Virus record (IMG/VR): IMGVR_UViG_3300034019_000586
Location: 1 to 64,000 of that record
Strand: one strand, 5' to 3'
DNA length: 64,000 bases
DNA from: a virus
In this document: positions 43,398 to 51,269 of the stretch, piece after piece
Layout of the letters: each line of letters starts with the position of its first letter
How positions within the stretch are numbered: the first letter of the stretch is position 1
Translations under genes and position numbers: made by a program
Notes under the pieces: model-generated
What the model was told of the DNA's origin: nothing
The model's database searches: none
Seen by the model: the letters and a program-made list of their open reading frames with translations, nothing else

Positions 43398-44435
43398 TTA
43401 TTTCGACTCGTTAAACTGTCTGATGTCCGCAAGAAGTTTTACCGCGCTTACTTGTCCTACGTTATCTGCCGCCCATCCTGAATGATATTTAGTTGGCAGG
43501 GGCTGAACCGTTTTTATGTAGTAACATTTGCGCGTTCCCTGACCAAAAGCGGAAACAAATTTCACCACGTCGATATTGAAACGATCTTTAAAATACTTCT
43601 TAACCTCTTTTTTGCTCAGTTCGTTTTTTACGTCCGTATGTGTTATTTGGCCCGATTCAGTACGTTGAATAGTTAATTCATTCAAAGCATCTTGAAAAAA
43701 TTCCAACTTTTCAAAGGCGGTTTCATAGTAATTCATACGAGCCATTAACCAGACTTTAAACTCTTGGTTTTGCGCGTCAATGTTTTCAAGTTCGGAGGCA
43801 TACCGCACAACGAATTTATCAAACATTCGCACCGCTTTTTCACCTTCCTTTACTCGATTAATTAAGTATGATTCGTTTTTCAATTCCGATTCAGAAGCTG
43901 AGCGGCGCAACTCTTCTGCGCGTTGTTTGTGTGCTTCAGCTTTTTGAAGTGATTCAAACCCGCGTTCATATCTGTTATACACTTTTTCGCGTTGACGACT
44001 AAATGCGCGGCCACCGCTTGTATTTACGTTGGGTTGAGTTAGCCAGCTCCAATCTTGGCGCAGTTTGTTAAATTCAGACTGTAAACTTTTCGCCTCTTGT
44101 TCACGGCTTGCGGCGTAATTGTCGTACCTGTCCGCCTTGTGTTCGGCGCGTTCTATTTTCTGTTCACGGGCTTCTGTGTATTCTTTACGCTCCTGTGCTT
44201 CTCTAAATTCAATACCGTATTCCTTAACCCTGTAAGGGATGCCGCAATCCTTTGAACGGCTAACCCATGCGCCACGCTGACGCCCCCAGATAAACGCGCT
44301 TTTTATGTCGGCCTTAACTGATTCAGGGAGTGACGAGTATGCGTCCCTGCCGTCTAAATGCAGCTCAATTTTATTGTCTGAATTTAGGATAAAAAAGGCA
44401 TTTTGCAGCCCCTTGATTGTTTCTACTGTGTTCAT
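43398..44435 (-). CDS. DUF3560 domain protein
   Basis: A 345-residue protein. The segment around residues 85-125 (YTEAREQKIERAEHKADRYD, then NYAASREQEAKSL) is the mark of DUF3560, found in phage and plasmid early proteins, often with anti-defence or DNA-metabolism neighbours. The C-terminal 70 residues form a separate domain (VKKYFKDRFNIDVVKFVSAF). It is the second gene after the main leftward promoter, so it is expressed very early. Molecular activity unknown. Confidence 0.8.
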   Translation of the reverse strand: MNTVETIKGLQNAFFILNSDNKIELHLDGRDAYSSLPESVKADIKSAFIWGRQRGAWVSRSKDCGIPYRVKEYGIEFREAQERKEYTEAREQKIERAEHKADRYDNYAASREQEAKSLQSEFNKLRQDWSWLTQPNVNTSGGRAFSRQREKVYNRYERGFESLQKAEAHKQRAEELRRSASESELKNESYLINRVKEGEKAVRMFDKFVVRYASELENIDAQNQEFKVWLMARMNYYETAFEKLEFFQDALNELTIQRTESGQITHTDVKNELSKKEVKKYFKDRFNIDVVKFVSAFGQGTRKCYYIKTVQPLPTKYHSGWAADNVGQVSAVKLLADIRQFNESK

Positions 44436-44478
44436 TGTCTTATGTATTTAAGTTGTTATTGATTGATTACTGAGTGAA

Positions 44479-44694
44479 TTAAAATTCGTCTTGCAAAAAC
44501 TGGTTAGCCATTCTTAATGCAACTTGTTCAGAATTTATCTCGGTTTTTTGTTTGTAGTTTTCGTTCAAAACCCAGTTACCGAATAAATCTAACGTAAGAA
44601 CTAACAGAAAATATTCGTGCCCTTTTTTTGTTGGGTTTTTTTGACGATAAATATGAACTTTTCTGCGTTTATTTTCAATTTTTTTGTGTAGCAT
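44479..44694 (-). CDS. First leftward early gene, small basic protein
   Basis: A 71-residue basic protein (start MLHKKIENKRRKVHIYRQ). I use ATG 44694, about 35-40 nt after the expected transcription start; the longer frame would run back through the promoter. As the first gene of the early operon it may target host functions. No family recognised. Confidence 0.65.
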   Translation of the reverse strand: MLHKKIENKRRKVHIYRQKNPTKKGHEYFLLVLTLDLFGNWVLNENYKQKTEINSEQVALRMANQFLQDEF

Positions 44695-44733
44695 TTTTTT
44701 TGTTTTTTTAAGTGTTGTTATTGATTGACAGGG

Positions 44734-44763
44734 CAAATATACGCACCTTACCACAATTGTCAA
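44734..44763 (-). promoter_or_regulatory. Main leftward (early) promoter
   Basis: On the minus strand TTGACA and TATATTTG, with exactly 19 nt between TTG and the -7 box. It matches both the Bacteroidota TTTG/TAnnTTTG rule and a sigma-70 -35 box, the best promoter in the window. It faces the long leftward operon. Confidence 0.8.
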
Positions 44764-46118
44764 GTATTTTCTATAAATTTTTTTGTTAAAATTTATATTG
44801 CGCTGTGAATTAATTAGTTACTAATGAATAAAATTTAAGATTTAACATTTAAACCGTGAAATAATGAGCGGAAAAATGGATTTAGAGAATGACTTATAGA
44901 GTATCTGACTAACAAAATTTAGAGGGTAGGAATAAGTGAAAAGACAACACGCTGCACTGGTGCGCGGAGCGCAAAAAAAAAACTATCTGAACTCGTTTAG
45001 ATAAAATTCATACAAATCAAACGATCAAAAGTCCGCACGCGCGAAAGATAAACCGAAATAAAGACCACAGAACGCATTGAAACAAATTCAGGGTGTAAAC
45101 TATCATCAGATGAGATAAACTTAATTTAAAGACCATAGAAACTCTAATACAACAAACAACAACCCACCGCACCGGCACGGGCGTAGCCCGTAACAAACAA
45201 CCCCAAAAAAAAACAACCTCAAAACAATTTTAACCAAAAATTCAATCAATTCGCTAAAATTCAACAACTTACACAGGCTAACAGGATAATTGATAAAGGG
45301 AAAAATGAGGCGTTCCAAACCCTTTCTCCTCATTATCAGCTCTTTACGTTTATTATCTGAACTTGTTGTTTAACCATATTGTGTTAACTTGCTGAATTGT
45401 AACGGATTGGTAAAAGTTAGTGAACCGTCGAAGCCTGTGTAGTTGTTGTGTTGCGTTGGTTTATTATTGGATTTCAGACGAAGCAGTGGTGCGAAATGTT
45501 CCCGATTGGAGACAGTTTTTTATGGGTTTTTTTTTGGTTATGTTTTATGGTTATCAGTTAGTTAAGGTTTGGGGTTATTATTGGATTCTTATGGCGTGTA
45601 TATTGGTGGTGGTGGTGGTTGCTCCGCTTCGGTGGTTGGCTCAGTTGCGTGCATTGGTTTACGTTGTATGTGTTAAGTTATTGTTTATCATTACATTACC
45701 TTGCCTTACTTCAATCATTGGTCCACTTCGATTGTTGGCTATACTCTACTCAATACACTGTTATTCAATTAATTATATTCTTTAACCTGAACAAAAGGAT
45801 TAAAATACAGGGTTAATACATTAAAAATTAATTAGATAGGCTGAGAAAACAAGCCCACCCCATTCGCAAAAACGGGTTCGGGGAATGATGCAGGGGCGGT
45901 GGGTGATAGGGGGTGACCCCATCCCTTTGTGGTTATTGGATTATCTGATTTCGGGTTGTATAGTGGTTGTGCTATACGTTTCTGTATAGTGCTATACGTT
46001 TTGTAGGTAATTTGTTGGTATTTGTATAGCACCTGTATAGTGGTGTGTATAGTGGTGTATAGTACTTTTGTATAGCAGATGGTAATGTTGCTGTTTGTGT
46101 AAAAATAAGATTAATGTT
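44764..46118. other. Gene-poor divergent control region, candidate origin
   Basis: About 1.35 kb between the two divergent blocks with no convincing gene. The left part (45130-45300) is strongly A/C-rich on the plus strand. From 45420 onward it is G/T-rich, so strand bias flips near 45.35 kb. It contains a perfect ACGGGC-GTA-GCCCGT hairpin (45177-45191), a G-run cluster with GGGGGTGACCCC near 45910, and the GTATAG array. Replication origin and regulatory roles are inferred. Confidence 0.5.
45958..46075 (+). repeat. GTATAG operator/iteron array (9 copies)
   Basis: Nine GTATAG or CTATAC hexamers at 45958, 45972, 45984, 45992, 46024, 46035, 46047, 46057 and 46070. The last five are direct and 10-13 bp apart, about one helical turn. 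They flank a TACTTTTG -7 box (46063-46070) in front of the ribbon-helix-helix gene, so autoregulation is likely. A copy-control or partition site is an alternative. Confidence 0.72.
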
Positions 46119-46586
46119 ATGGCACAGGTAAATTTCAGGGTTGATGATTCATTTTTGGTTGAGGTTAAGGGTTATGCTGATTTGAGGAAGATTAGTTCTT
46201 CGGATGTTTTCAGGGATGGAGCGAGGTTGTTGATGGATGGTGGAGTTGGTGATGGTATAAGTGATGGTATAAGTGAGGGAGTAAAGTTGCCTACGGTGGT
46301 TGAGTCGGTGGTTAAACCGAGGGTTGGTGTAAATCCATTGGTTGAGGAGTTGCGTGCGAAGATGGGAGGTATGTTGATTAGGGCGAGTGAGTTGGGTGAT
46401 GTTGGGATTGTGAATAAGCCATTTGGGGATGTTGGTTCTTCGGTTGTTGGCTCGTCGGAGTTTATTGGTGAGAAGGGTGTTTTGCTTGAACGGTTTAAGG
46501 GGTTGTTGCGAGTGAGTGCCGATGGTGGGTTAAAGGAGATTAAGGCGTTGTTATCAGGATTGGAGGACAGGATAGATAGTTTGTAA
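46119..46586 (+). CDS. Ribbon-helix-helix DNA-binding regulator
   Basis: A 155-residue protein whose first 40 residues (MAQVNFRVDDSFLVEVKGYA, SSSDVFRDGARLLMDG) show the strand-helix-helix pattern of MetJ/Arc-type regulators. The C-terminal part is flexible and Gly/Val rich, ending in a helix that may oligomerise. ATG 46119 follows the operator array. The gene is strikingly poor in C and rich in G and T, unlike its neighbours. Likely it represses its own promoter and perhaps controls the divergent region or replication. Confidence 0.75.
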   Translation: MAQVNFRVDDSFLVEVKGYADLRKISSSDVFRDGARLLMDGGVGDGISDGISEGVKLPTVVESVVKPRVGVNPLVEELRAKMGGMLIRASELGDVGIVNKPFGDVGSSVVGSSEFIGEKGVLLERFKGLLRVSADGGLKEIKALLSGLEDRIDSL

Positions 46587-46599
46587 ATAAATAAATGAA

Positions 46600-46803
46600 A
46601 TGAAAGCGATCTTAGAATTTGATTTACCAGAGGATCAGGATTTGTTGAAATGGTCGATGAGGGGTTCGGAGTATCATTCGGCTTTGCTTGCTATTAAGGA
46701 AAATTTACGGAGGCGGGTTAAAGATTCTCCGAGGAGAAACCGGGAGTTGATGGATGCCTATGAATTTGTTTGCGAACTTACTTCGGAGGTTGGGGTTGAC
46801 TAA
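46600..46803 (+). CDS. Small conserved phage protein
   Basis: A 67-residue protein (MKAILEFDLPEDQDLLKWSM, then helices with RRRVKDS). The EFDLPEDQ start recurs in small phage proteins of unknown role. It lies 13 nt after the regulator, probably in the same transcript. Confidence 0.72.
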   Translation: MKAILEFDLPEDQDLLKWSMRGSEYHSALLAIKENLRRRVKDSPRRNRELMDAYEFVCELTSEVGVD

Positions 46804-46878
46804 TAGCTAAATTGCTTATAGATTGGTTTTTAAGCCAATTCGCTTATTGTCTTAAAGTTAATTTATTTCTGTATAAAT

Positions 46879-46908
46879 TTTGCTAATTGGTTGGAGTTCT
46901 TATTTTTG
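46879..46908 (+). promoter_or_regulatory. Promoter TTTG-N18-TATTTTTG
   Basis: Exact -7 box and a TTTG 18 nt upstream, about 20 nt before the ATG at 46928. It would start a transcript for the small protein and metallophosphoesterase. Confidence 0.62.
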
Positions 46909-46927
46909 TCAAAACAAAACACTTAAT

Positions 46928-47221
46928 ATGGCTGCACCGAGAAAAAAACCTGTTGGGATTGAATTACTTCCTGAGGATATACAGTTTGATGTATTGGTAC
47001 ATGGGAAGGATAAGCCTGAGTTTTTAATTCATTTTGTGTGGGCGCATAACATTTACAGAATATCGGAGAGTATTGAGCATCGCAATATGGCCTGTGTTTG
47101 GGTGACTGGTGAAAATCCTGAATTTCCTCTTATTGTAAACTGTAATGTAGTCGACTTGTATCAGATATGGGTTGAGGTTAGAAAGAACATTTATCAAAAC
47201 CAAATAACGTTAAACCAATGA
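46928..47221 (+). CDS. Hypothetical protein before phosphoesterase
   Basis: A 97-residue protein (MAAPRKKPVGIELLPEDIQF). ATG 46928 is chosen because the longer frame runs through the promoter. Its stop overlaps the start of the phosphoesterase by 4 nt, suggesting paired function. No family recognised. Confidence 0.68.
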   Translation: MAAPRKKPVGIELLPEDIQFDVLVHGKDKPEFLIHFVWAHNIYRISESIEHRNMACVWVTGENPEFPLIVNCNVVDLYQIWVEVRKNIYQNQITLNQ

Positions 47222-48195
47222 AACCAATTGATGTCTGCGCTACGTATAGGCGAAAGTTTCCAAACACTCCGACGCTTACGTTGGCTAAAAAGATTTGCAA
47301 AGAAAATCCCGCGCTGTATGTGAATGTTGAGAGTTGCAGAACCGCACTTCGTGGTTTAGAAGGAAAAGGAAGCACTGTAAGGGCTGAATTAATTAAAGAG
47401 TTTAAACGCGAGGCGCGGCCACACAACCCGTTCGAGGACATTCCTAAATCAAGTGCAAAAGATCGCAACCACGTCACGGTAGAAGGAAATAGAATCCTGT
47501 TTTTAACCGACATTCACTTCCCATACCACAACGAAAAAGCATTAAACATTGCGCTGAATTACGGAAAAGATCATGATGCAGATTGTATCTATCTCAATGG
47601 CGATATCATAGACTGCTATCAGTTGTCATCGTTTGAGAAAGACCCCAAGAAAAGAAGGTTCAGCCAAGAACTTGCACAAGTCCACAAGTTTTTTGAGATA
47701 CTTCGCAGGGAATTTCCAAAAGCAAATATCTACTTCAAAGAAGGAAACCACGAGGAGAGGTATTGGAGGTTTATGCGAATCAAAGCCCCTGAATTACTTG
47801 ACATCGAAGCGTTCACTCTTTCATCACTACTAAACTTGCCAAAATTTAATATTCAATACATAAGCGGAAGAACAAAAGCAAACATAGCTAAGCTATCAGC
47901 GTTTCACGGTCACGAATTTGGATCATCTACCTTTTCCCCTGTCAACGTCGCCCGTGGCCTTTACATGAGGGCAAAGGCGACATCTATCTGCGGACACAGC
48001 CATCAGACATCAGAACACACAGAACGCGACGTTAATGACAAAATGATTACGACATGGAGCGTGGGGTGCTTGTCTGAATTGTCCCCTGATTACGCGCCCT
48101 ATAACAAGTGGAATCACGGTTTTGCGTTTATTGTTCGCGAAGGCTCTGACTTCCACGTTAAGAACATGAGAATTTACAAAGGACGAATTGTTTAA
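47218..48195 (+). CDS. Calcineurin-type metallophosphoesterase
   Basis: A 325-residue protein with all metal-ligand motifs in order: TDIHFP (Asp98, His100), NGDIID (Asp129), GNHEE (Asn177, His178), FHGHEF (about 230) and GHSHQ (about 260). An N-terminal helical extension of about 80 residues may bind DNA. Related phage enzymes hydrolyse nucleotides, RNA ends or DNA. Substrate cannot be told from sequence. It is coupled to the small gene before it. Confidence 0.88.
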   Translation: MKPIDVCATYRRKFPNTPTLTLAKKICKENPALYVNVESCRTALRGLEGKGSTVRAELIKEFKREARPHNPFEDIPKSSAKDRNHVTVEGNRILFLTDIHFPYHNEKALNIALNYGKDHDADCIYLNGDIIDCYQLSSFEKDPKKRRFSQELAQVHKFFEILRREFPKANIYFKEGNHEERYWRFMRIKAPELLDIEAFTLSSLLNLPKFNIQYISGRTKANIAKLSAFHGHEFGSSTFSPVNVARGLYMRAKATSICGHSHQTSEHTERDVNDKMITTWSVGCLSELSPDYAPYNKWNHGFAFIVREGSDFHVKNMRIYKGRIV

Positions 48196-48217
48196 TATAG
48201 ATTTTCATTTATGTTTG
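48188..48217 (+). promoter_or_regulatory. Promoter TTG-N19-TATGTTTG
   Basis: Exact TAnnTTTG box at 48210-48217 with TTG 19 nt upstream, overlapping the 3' end of the phosphoesterase gene and about 33 nt before the ATG at 48251. Confidence 0.65.
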
Positions 48218-48250
48218 TATCCTAAATTCACCCAATAAAAAATTAAAAAA

Positions 48251-48634
48251 ATGGCAGAAACAATTGTAAATTTTGGAACAGGCGTAGGAACATTGAAGTC
48301 CCGCGCATTTTTTTTGACTCCCGTAGATGGAACAGGAGCAGAAGCACCTTTTGAAGCAGGAACAGCGGTTTTGAACATTCTCACACCGGGTACTGTAAAC
48401 GGTATTATTGAATCAGTTGAAAACAACACAATAAAAGTTGTTTTTGAAAAAGGCGATCTTGGAGGTCTTCCTGCATCAACTACTGAAATCGAAGTAACTG
48501 CTGACGCAGATCAGACAAGCGGGATAAAGACTATCAGTCAGAAGTTTATTCTGAATCACGTCGCTGCTGAGGCCGTTGGTTTCGGTGTTAAAGAAGGTGA
48601 GTCAACTTTTGAAGAAGAAGTACCTGCTGTTTAA
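48251..48634 (+). CDS. Hypothetical beta-rich protein
   Basis: A 127-residue, Cys-free, acidic protein made of alternating beta segments (NGIIESVENNTIKVVFEKGD, STTEIEVTADADQ), resembling an Ig-like domain. It has its own promoter and precedes a similar-sized beta-rich gene that ends in a terminator, so it may be abundantly made, for example as a decoration protein. This is inference. Confidence 0.62.
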   Translation: MAETIVNFGTGVGTLKSRAFFLTPVDGTGAEAPFEAGTAVLNILTPGTVNGIIESVENNTIKVVFEKGDLGGLPASTTEIEVTADADQTSGIKTISQKFILNHVAAEAVGFGVKEGESTFEEEVPAV

Positions 48635-48645
48635 TTCATTGATTG

Positions 48646-49014
48646 ATGAATAACAGAACATCTAAAATCCCACCACGAACATCGCCCGTAAGAGGAGAAA
48701 TATATCTCTACTTACGTGGTGGTTACGTGATTAAGATTTCAAGGGAGTTTACTATGCCTGTTGGGGTAATAGTTGACCTTGAATTAAGTGAGGCCGAATC
48801 GGTTGTTAAGTCCGATTGGTATTTCAACAACGATGAGGTTTTAGATTTTCGGGTATCTGAAAACGGTAAAAAGGTTTCGATAAAGTCATTAAGTCTTGGA
48901 GAATGTAAGGTTTTGATACGCTCAATTAATTTAGAGCTTATTATTACTGTAACGGGTTCTGAGGCTGTTGGATTTGAAATTAACTCAGACCCATTAGATG
49001 ATAGGTTTGAGTAG
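48646..49014 (+). CDS. Hypothetical beta-rich protein
   Basis: A 122-residue protein (start MNNRTSKIPPRTSPVRGEIY) with Ig-like strands toward the end (LELIITVTGSEAVGFEI), a motif echoed by AAEAVGFGV in the gene before it. I use ATG 48646 rather than the TTG one codon earlier. A terminator follows. No family recognised. Confidence 0.62.
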   Translation: MNNRTSKIPPRTSPVRGEIYLYLRGGYVIKISREFTMPVGVIVDLELSEAESVVKSDWYFNNDEVLDFRVSENGKKVSIKSLSLGECKVLIRSINLELIITVTGSEAVGFEINSDPLDDRFE

Positions 49015-49041
49015 TCTTGGTTTTAAGGTTTATTGTTATTG

Positions 49042-49076
49042 AAAAACCCGCAGGAAACGTCTTACGGGTTTTTTTT
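49042..49076 (+). terminator. Rho-independent terminator
   Basis: ACCCG...CGGGT stem, extended by partly paired CAGGA/TCTTA around an AACG loop, followed by eight T. It ends the 48251-49014 transcript. The A run before the stem could let it act on the leftward gene as well. Confidence 0.82.
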
Positions 49077-49085
49077 ATGAATTAA

Positions 49086-49403
49086 TCACCAATGATTTGT
49101 GATAAAAAAGTCGTAAAGCTGCTTTTCAGATTTTATTTTCTTGGTTTCTCCATTTGGCATCGTGGCTTCAAGTCCTTTTTTGCCAAAGTCGTTTTCAAAG
49201 ACGTACCATGCAATCCAATTTTCTCTATCCCCGACCGATTCTTCAAGTAATTTGATGTAATCGTCTATAAATTTATTCCCGAACTCACAAACACTTGTAC
49301 CGCTTGGGGAAATAATTTTTAAAGCCGCATCAAGTTTATCCTGTTCTTCCATGAACTTTTTCAAAGCCTGAATTGCGTCGTAGAATTTTTCGTATTTCAG
49401 CAT
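49086..49403 (-). CDS. Hypothetical protein, lone leftward gene
   Basis: A 105-residue helical acidic protein (YEKFYDAIQALKKFMEEQDK, then ENDFGKKGLEATMPNGETKK). It stands alone on the minus strand between a terminator and a non-coding stretch, which suggests a moron or recent insertion. Similar small proteins occur in Bacteroidota genomes, but no function is known to me. Confidence 0.68.
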   Translation of the reverse strand: MLKYEKFYDAIQALKKFMEEQDKLDAALKIISPSGTSVCEFGNKFIDDYIKLLEESVGDRENWIAWYVFENDFGKKGLEATMPNGETKKIKSEKQLYDFFITNHW

Positions 49404-49827
49404 TTTTTTTTAATTTTTATGTTTAATCTATTTGTAATATTTATTCTTTTTAGACAAATGAGTTGTGGGTTGTGGTCACAGCTTTCCCATCCTCGCTTGT
49501 TAAACGAGGTGAGCGGAAAACAATCCTTTTTAGCGCAAATTGAGCGTTGGGAGTGTTCACGCGAAACGTATGCAGCCGTTCGCTTAAGGGCTTCTTTGAA
49601 GTCTTTTCTCTGCCTCGACCTCTGACTTGCGACATCCCTTTTGCCTATCGCCATAGCTTCGTCAATCCAACAGTGCTATGTTATTTGCTCTCTACTGCTG
49701 CCGTTAACCAAACCAGCCTCACCTGTCTTACGTGACAGTTTATTGTTAGAGTAGCTTTATTTGTTATCTGAAAAATTATCCGTGTTCTAAGTGCTCAGAG
49801 AATGCGCGGAAATTTTACCCAACAAAA

Positions 49828-49939
49828 AAGCCACTTGTTGCGGGCAAGTGGCTTAATTGATTATCGTGTAGGAGAAGTGTTTTAACTCTCCTCCACTTAT
49901 TCATGCCCGCAACATCAATAAGTGGTGGTTAATTAACCA
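49828..49939. ncRNA. Candidate structured RNA with complementary loops
   Basis: Hairpin 1 is AAGCCACTTG / CAAGTGGCTT with loop TTGCGGG. Hairpin 2 is AGGAGA / TCTCCT. Hairpin 3 is CCACTTATT / AATAAGTGG with TGCCCGCAAC in its loop. GTTGCGGGCA of hairpin 1 (49837-49846) is the exact 10-nt complement of the loop of hairpin 3 (49904-49913), so loops can kiss or an alternative long helix can form. The palindrome TGGTTAATTAACCA (49926-49939) follows. Strand and role are unknown. Confidence 0.45.
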
Positions 49940-50193
49940 TACGAAGGTACATTACAAAGAACACCTTCCGTTGAAGGATCGCAGCAAAAGTAAAACACCC
50001 GAAAGTGAAAATCCAAATTTATTTTGAATTATTTTTATAAAACCAAACGGCCACCCGTTAGAATGGCCGCTGGACAAATAAATAAAACAAAACCTGTGTG
50101 AGCCTAAAAACAGAAAAAAGAACTCACCGCTACATAGAACAAGGCAAAGGTAAATCTTCAATTTTCGTGAATGTGAAAAAATCTTTGAATTAA

Positions 50194-50226
50194 TTTGTTT
50201 TGTATTAAAATAAATTTATATCTTTG
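50194..50226 (+). promoter_or_regulatory. Promoter TTTG-N21-TATCTTTG
   Basis: Both Bacteroidota boxes match exactly with 21-nt spacing. The ATG at 50245 follows 18 nt after the -7 box. It drives the four-gene set ending with the second SSB. Confidence 0.75.
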
Positions 50227-50244
50227 TCGGGTAAATAAAAACCA

Positions 50245-50499
50245 ATGCAGAAACCAAAGCATAAATACGAATTTAAGGTTTACAACGGAAGGGTAAAAGT
50301 GTGCGTGGACGGATATGTTTTATTCTGTTTTAACCAAATTGATTTTGTCGGATATTATTTTTTTAAGGACGACACGACCCTGTACGGCATGACATTACAT
50401 TTTTTAAGAGAAGGTGCAGGAGCAAGTCAATGGGACGTTTACTTTAAGAGCAAAGCTACGTGGTTGGCCATTAACCGACTGCTTGATGAGAATATGTAA
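50245..50499 (+). CDS. Hypothetical protein
   Basis: An 84-residue beta-rich protein (HKYEFKVYNGRVKVCVDGYV) and first gene after a strong promoter. The next gene follows in 18 nt. No family recognised. Confidence 0.66.
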   Translation: MQKPKHKYEFKVYNGRVKVCVDGYVLFCFNQIDFVGYYFFKDDTTLYGMTLHFLREGAGASQWDVYFKSKATWLAINRLLDENM

Positions 50500-50517
50500 A
50501 TTAAACGAACAAAACCT

Positions 50518-50859
50518 ATGGAATACAGACTTAAAATACCAAAACTAACAGATCAAGATTTTCATTGCCCGTGCAGCAAATTTGTTTGTGAAATCGGAGC
50601 GTGTGCCTGTCATAATTTAAAAAGCGCAAGGAACTATGATTTAAGAAGTTGTGATATTTACGTGGATTCAAGAATGAAACTTGTTTTACCCGAAATAAAA
50701 GGAGAACAAATGTATGTCTATACTTACAGAGGGGGCAGTAAACCGAAGTCGTTAGATGAATTAAAGTTAGATCATCCAGCGAGTTATTACGCTTCTAATG
50801 GAGGTGACGTGGTAAAAAGCCTTAAAGAGCAATACGCTGAATTAAAACAAAACAAATAA
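50518..50859 (+). CDS. Cys-rich hypothetical protein
   Basis: A 113-residue protein with five Cys near residues 18-31 (CPCSKFVCEIGACACHN), a probable metal site, and a helical end. It sits in the operon with a coiled-coil protein and an SSB, so a DNA-related role is possible. No family recognised. Confidence 0.66.
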   Translation: MEYRLKIPKLTDQDFHCPCSKFVCEIGACACHNLKSARNYDLRSCDIYVDSRMKLVLPEIKGEQMYVYTYRGGSKPKSLDELKLDHPASYYASNGGDVVKSLKEQYAELKQNK

Positions 50860-50870
50860 ACCGCAAAACA

Positions 50871-51266
50871 ATGGCAATTAAAAAACACATCATTAGGGTT
50901 GTTTCAGACCTTGAATTTCTTTCCGATTTCAACGGGGATGAACAAAGACAATGGATTGACAAAATGCTGAATTTAGGCACAGAAGTATTTGACCTAAATC
51001 AGAAAAACCTAAAACTTGAAGAAGGAATAGCGCAACTACAATCCGCGTGTAATCAATTCACAAGTGAAAACAAGCAACTAAGAGAGCAGCTTTCAACTCA
51101 CGTTCAAGTAATGGCCGAAAACGTCACCCTGCACAAACGGATTGAGGAACTTAATTCAAAGGTTGAATCCGAAATCAGAAAACAGTCACCCGCGACCGAT
51201 ACTTTTACGGCAAAGTTTTCGGGAGGTGCGGAAATCAATTTAGTAATACCACAAAAACAGCAGTAA
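50871..51266 (+). CDS. Coiled-coil protein
   Basis: A 131-residue protein with a long helical heptad region (about 35-105: LNQKNLKLEEGIAQLQSACN and on) and a short beta end. It is 3 nt before the SSB-like gene, so the two are probably co-translated and may interact. Confidence 0.66.
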   Translation: MAIKKHIIRVVSDLEFLSDFNGDEQRQWIDKMLNLGTEVFDLNQKNLKLEEGIAQLQSACNQFTSENKQLREQLSTHVQVMAENVTLHKRIEELNSKVESEIRKQSPATDTFTAKFSGGAEINLVIPQKQQ

Positions 51267-51269
51267 TTC

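Larger units (their letters stand above)
49404..50244. other. Non-coding region with structured RNA signals
   Basis: About 840 bp without a convincing gene. Positions 49455-49740 are clearly more GC-rich than the flanks and contain small hairpins (CCTCG-N9-CGAGG near 49492; CTGTC-TTACGT-GACAG near 49723). Positions 49828-49939 hold a set of interacting hairpins. Positions 50048-50070 hold CGGCCA-N10-TGGCCG. The short ORFs here overlap one another on both strands and look like noise. Confidence 0.5.

Noticed and set aside
45121-45333. Leftward 70-residue ORF
   Set aside because: It lies in an A/C-only stretch and reads as low-complexity Leu/Val/Phe. It is no better than chance.
45420-45785. 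Hydrophobic 121-residue ORF in the control region
   Set aside because: The sequence is G/T-biased, so Val, Leu, Tyr, Trp and Phe follow from composition. There is no start signal, and it overlaps other open frames.
45958-46075. CRISPR-like repeat array
   Set aside because: The repeats are only 6 nt, occur in both orientations and have spacers of 2-27 nt; no cas gene is present. Operator-like array fits better.
49397-50161. Four short overlapping ORFs on both strands
   Set aside because: They overlap each other in several frames in a GC-rich structured stretch and over hairpins. None shows a clean start region or domain.
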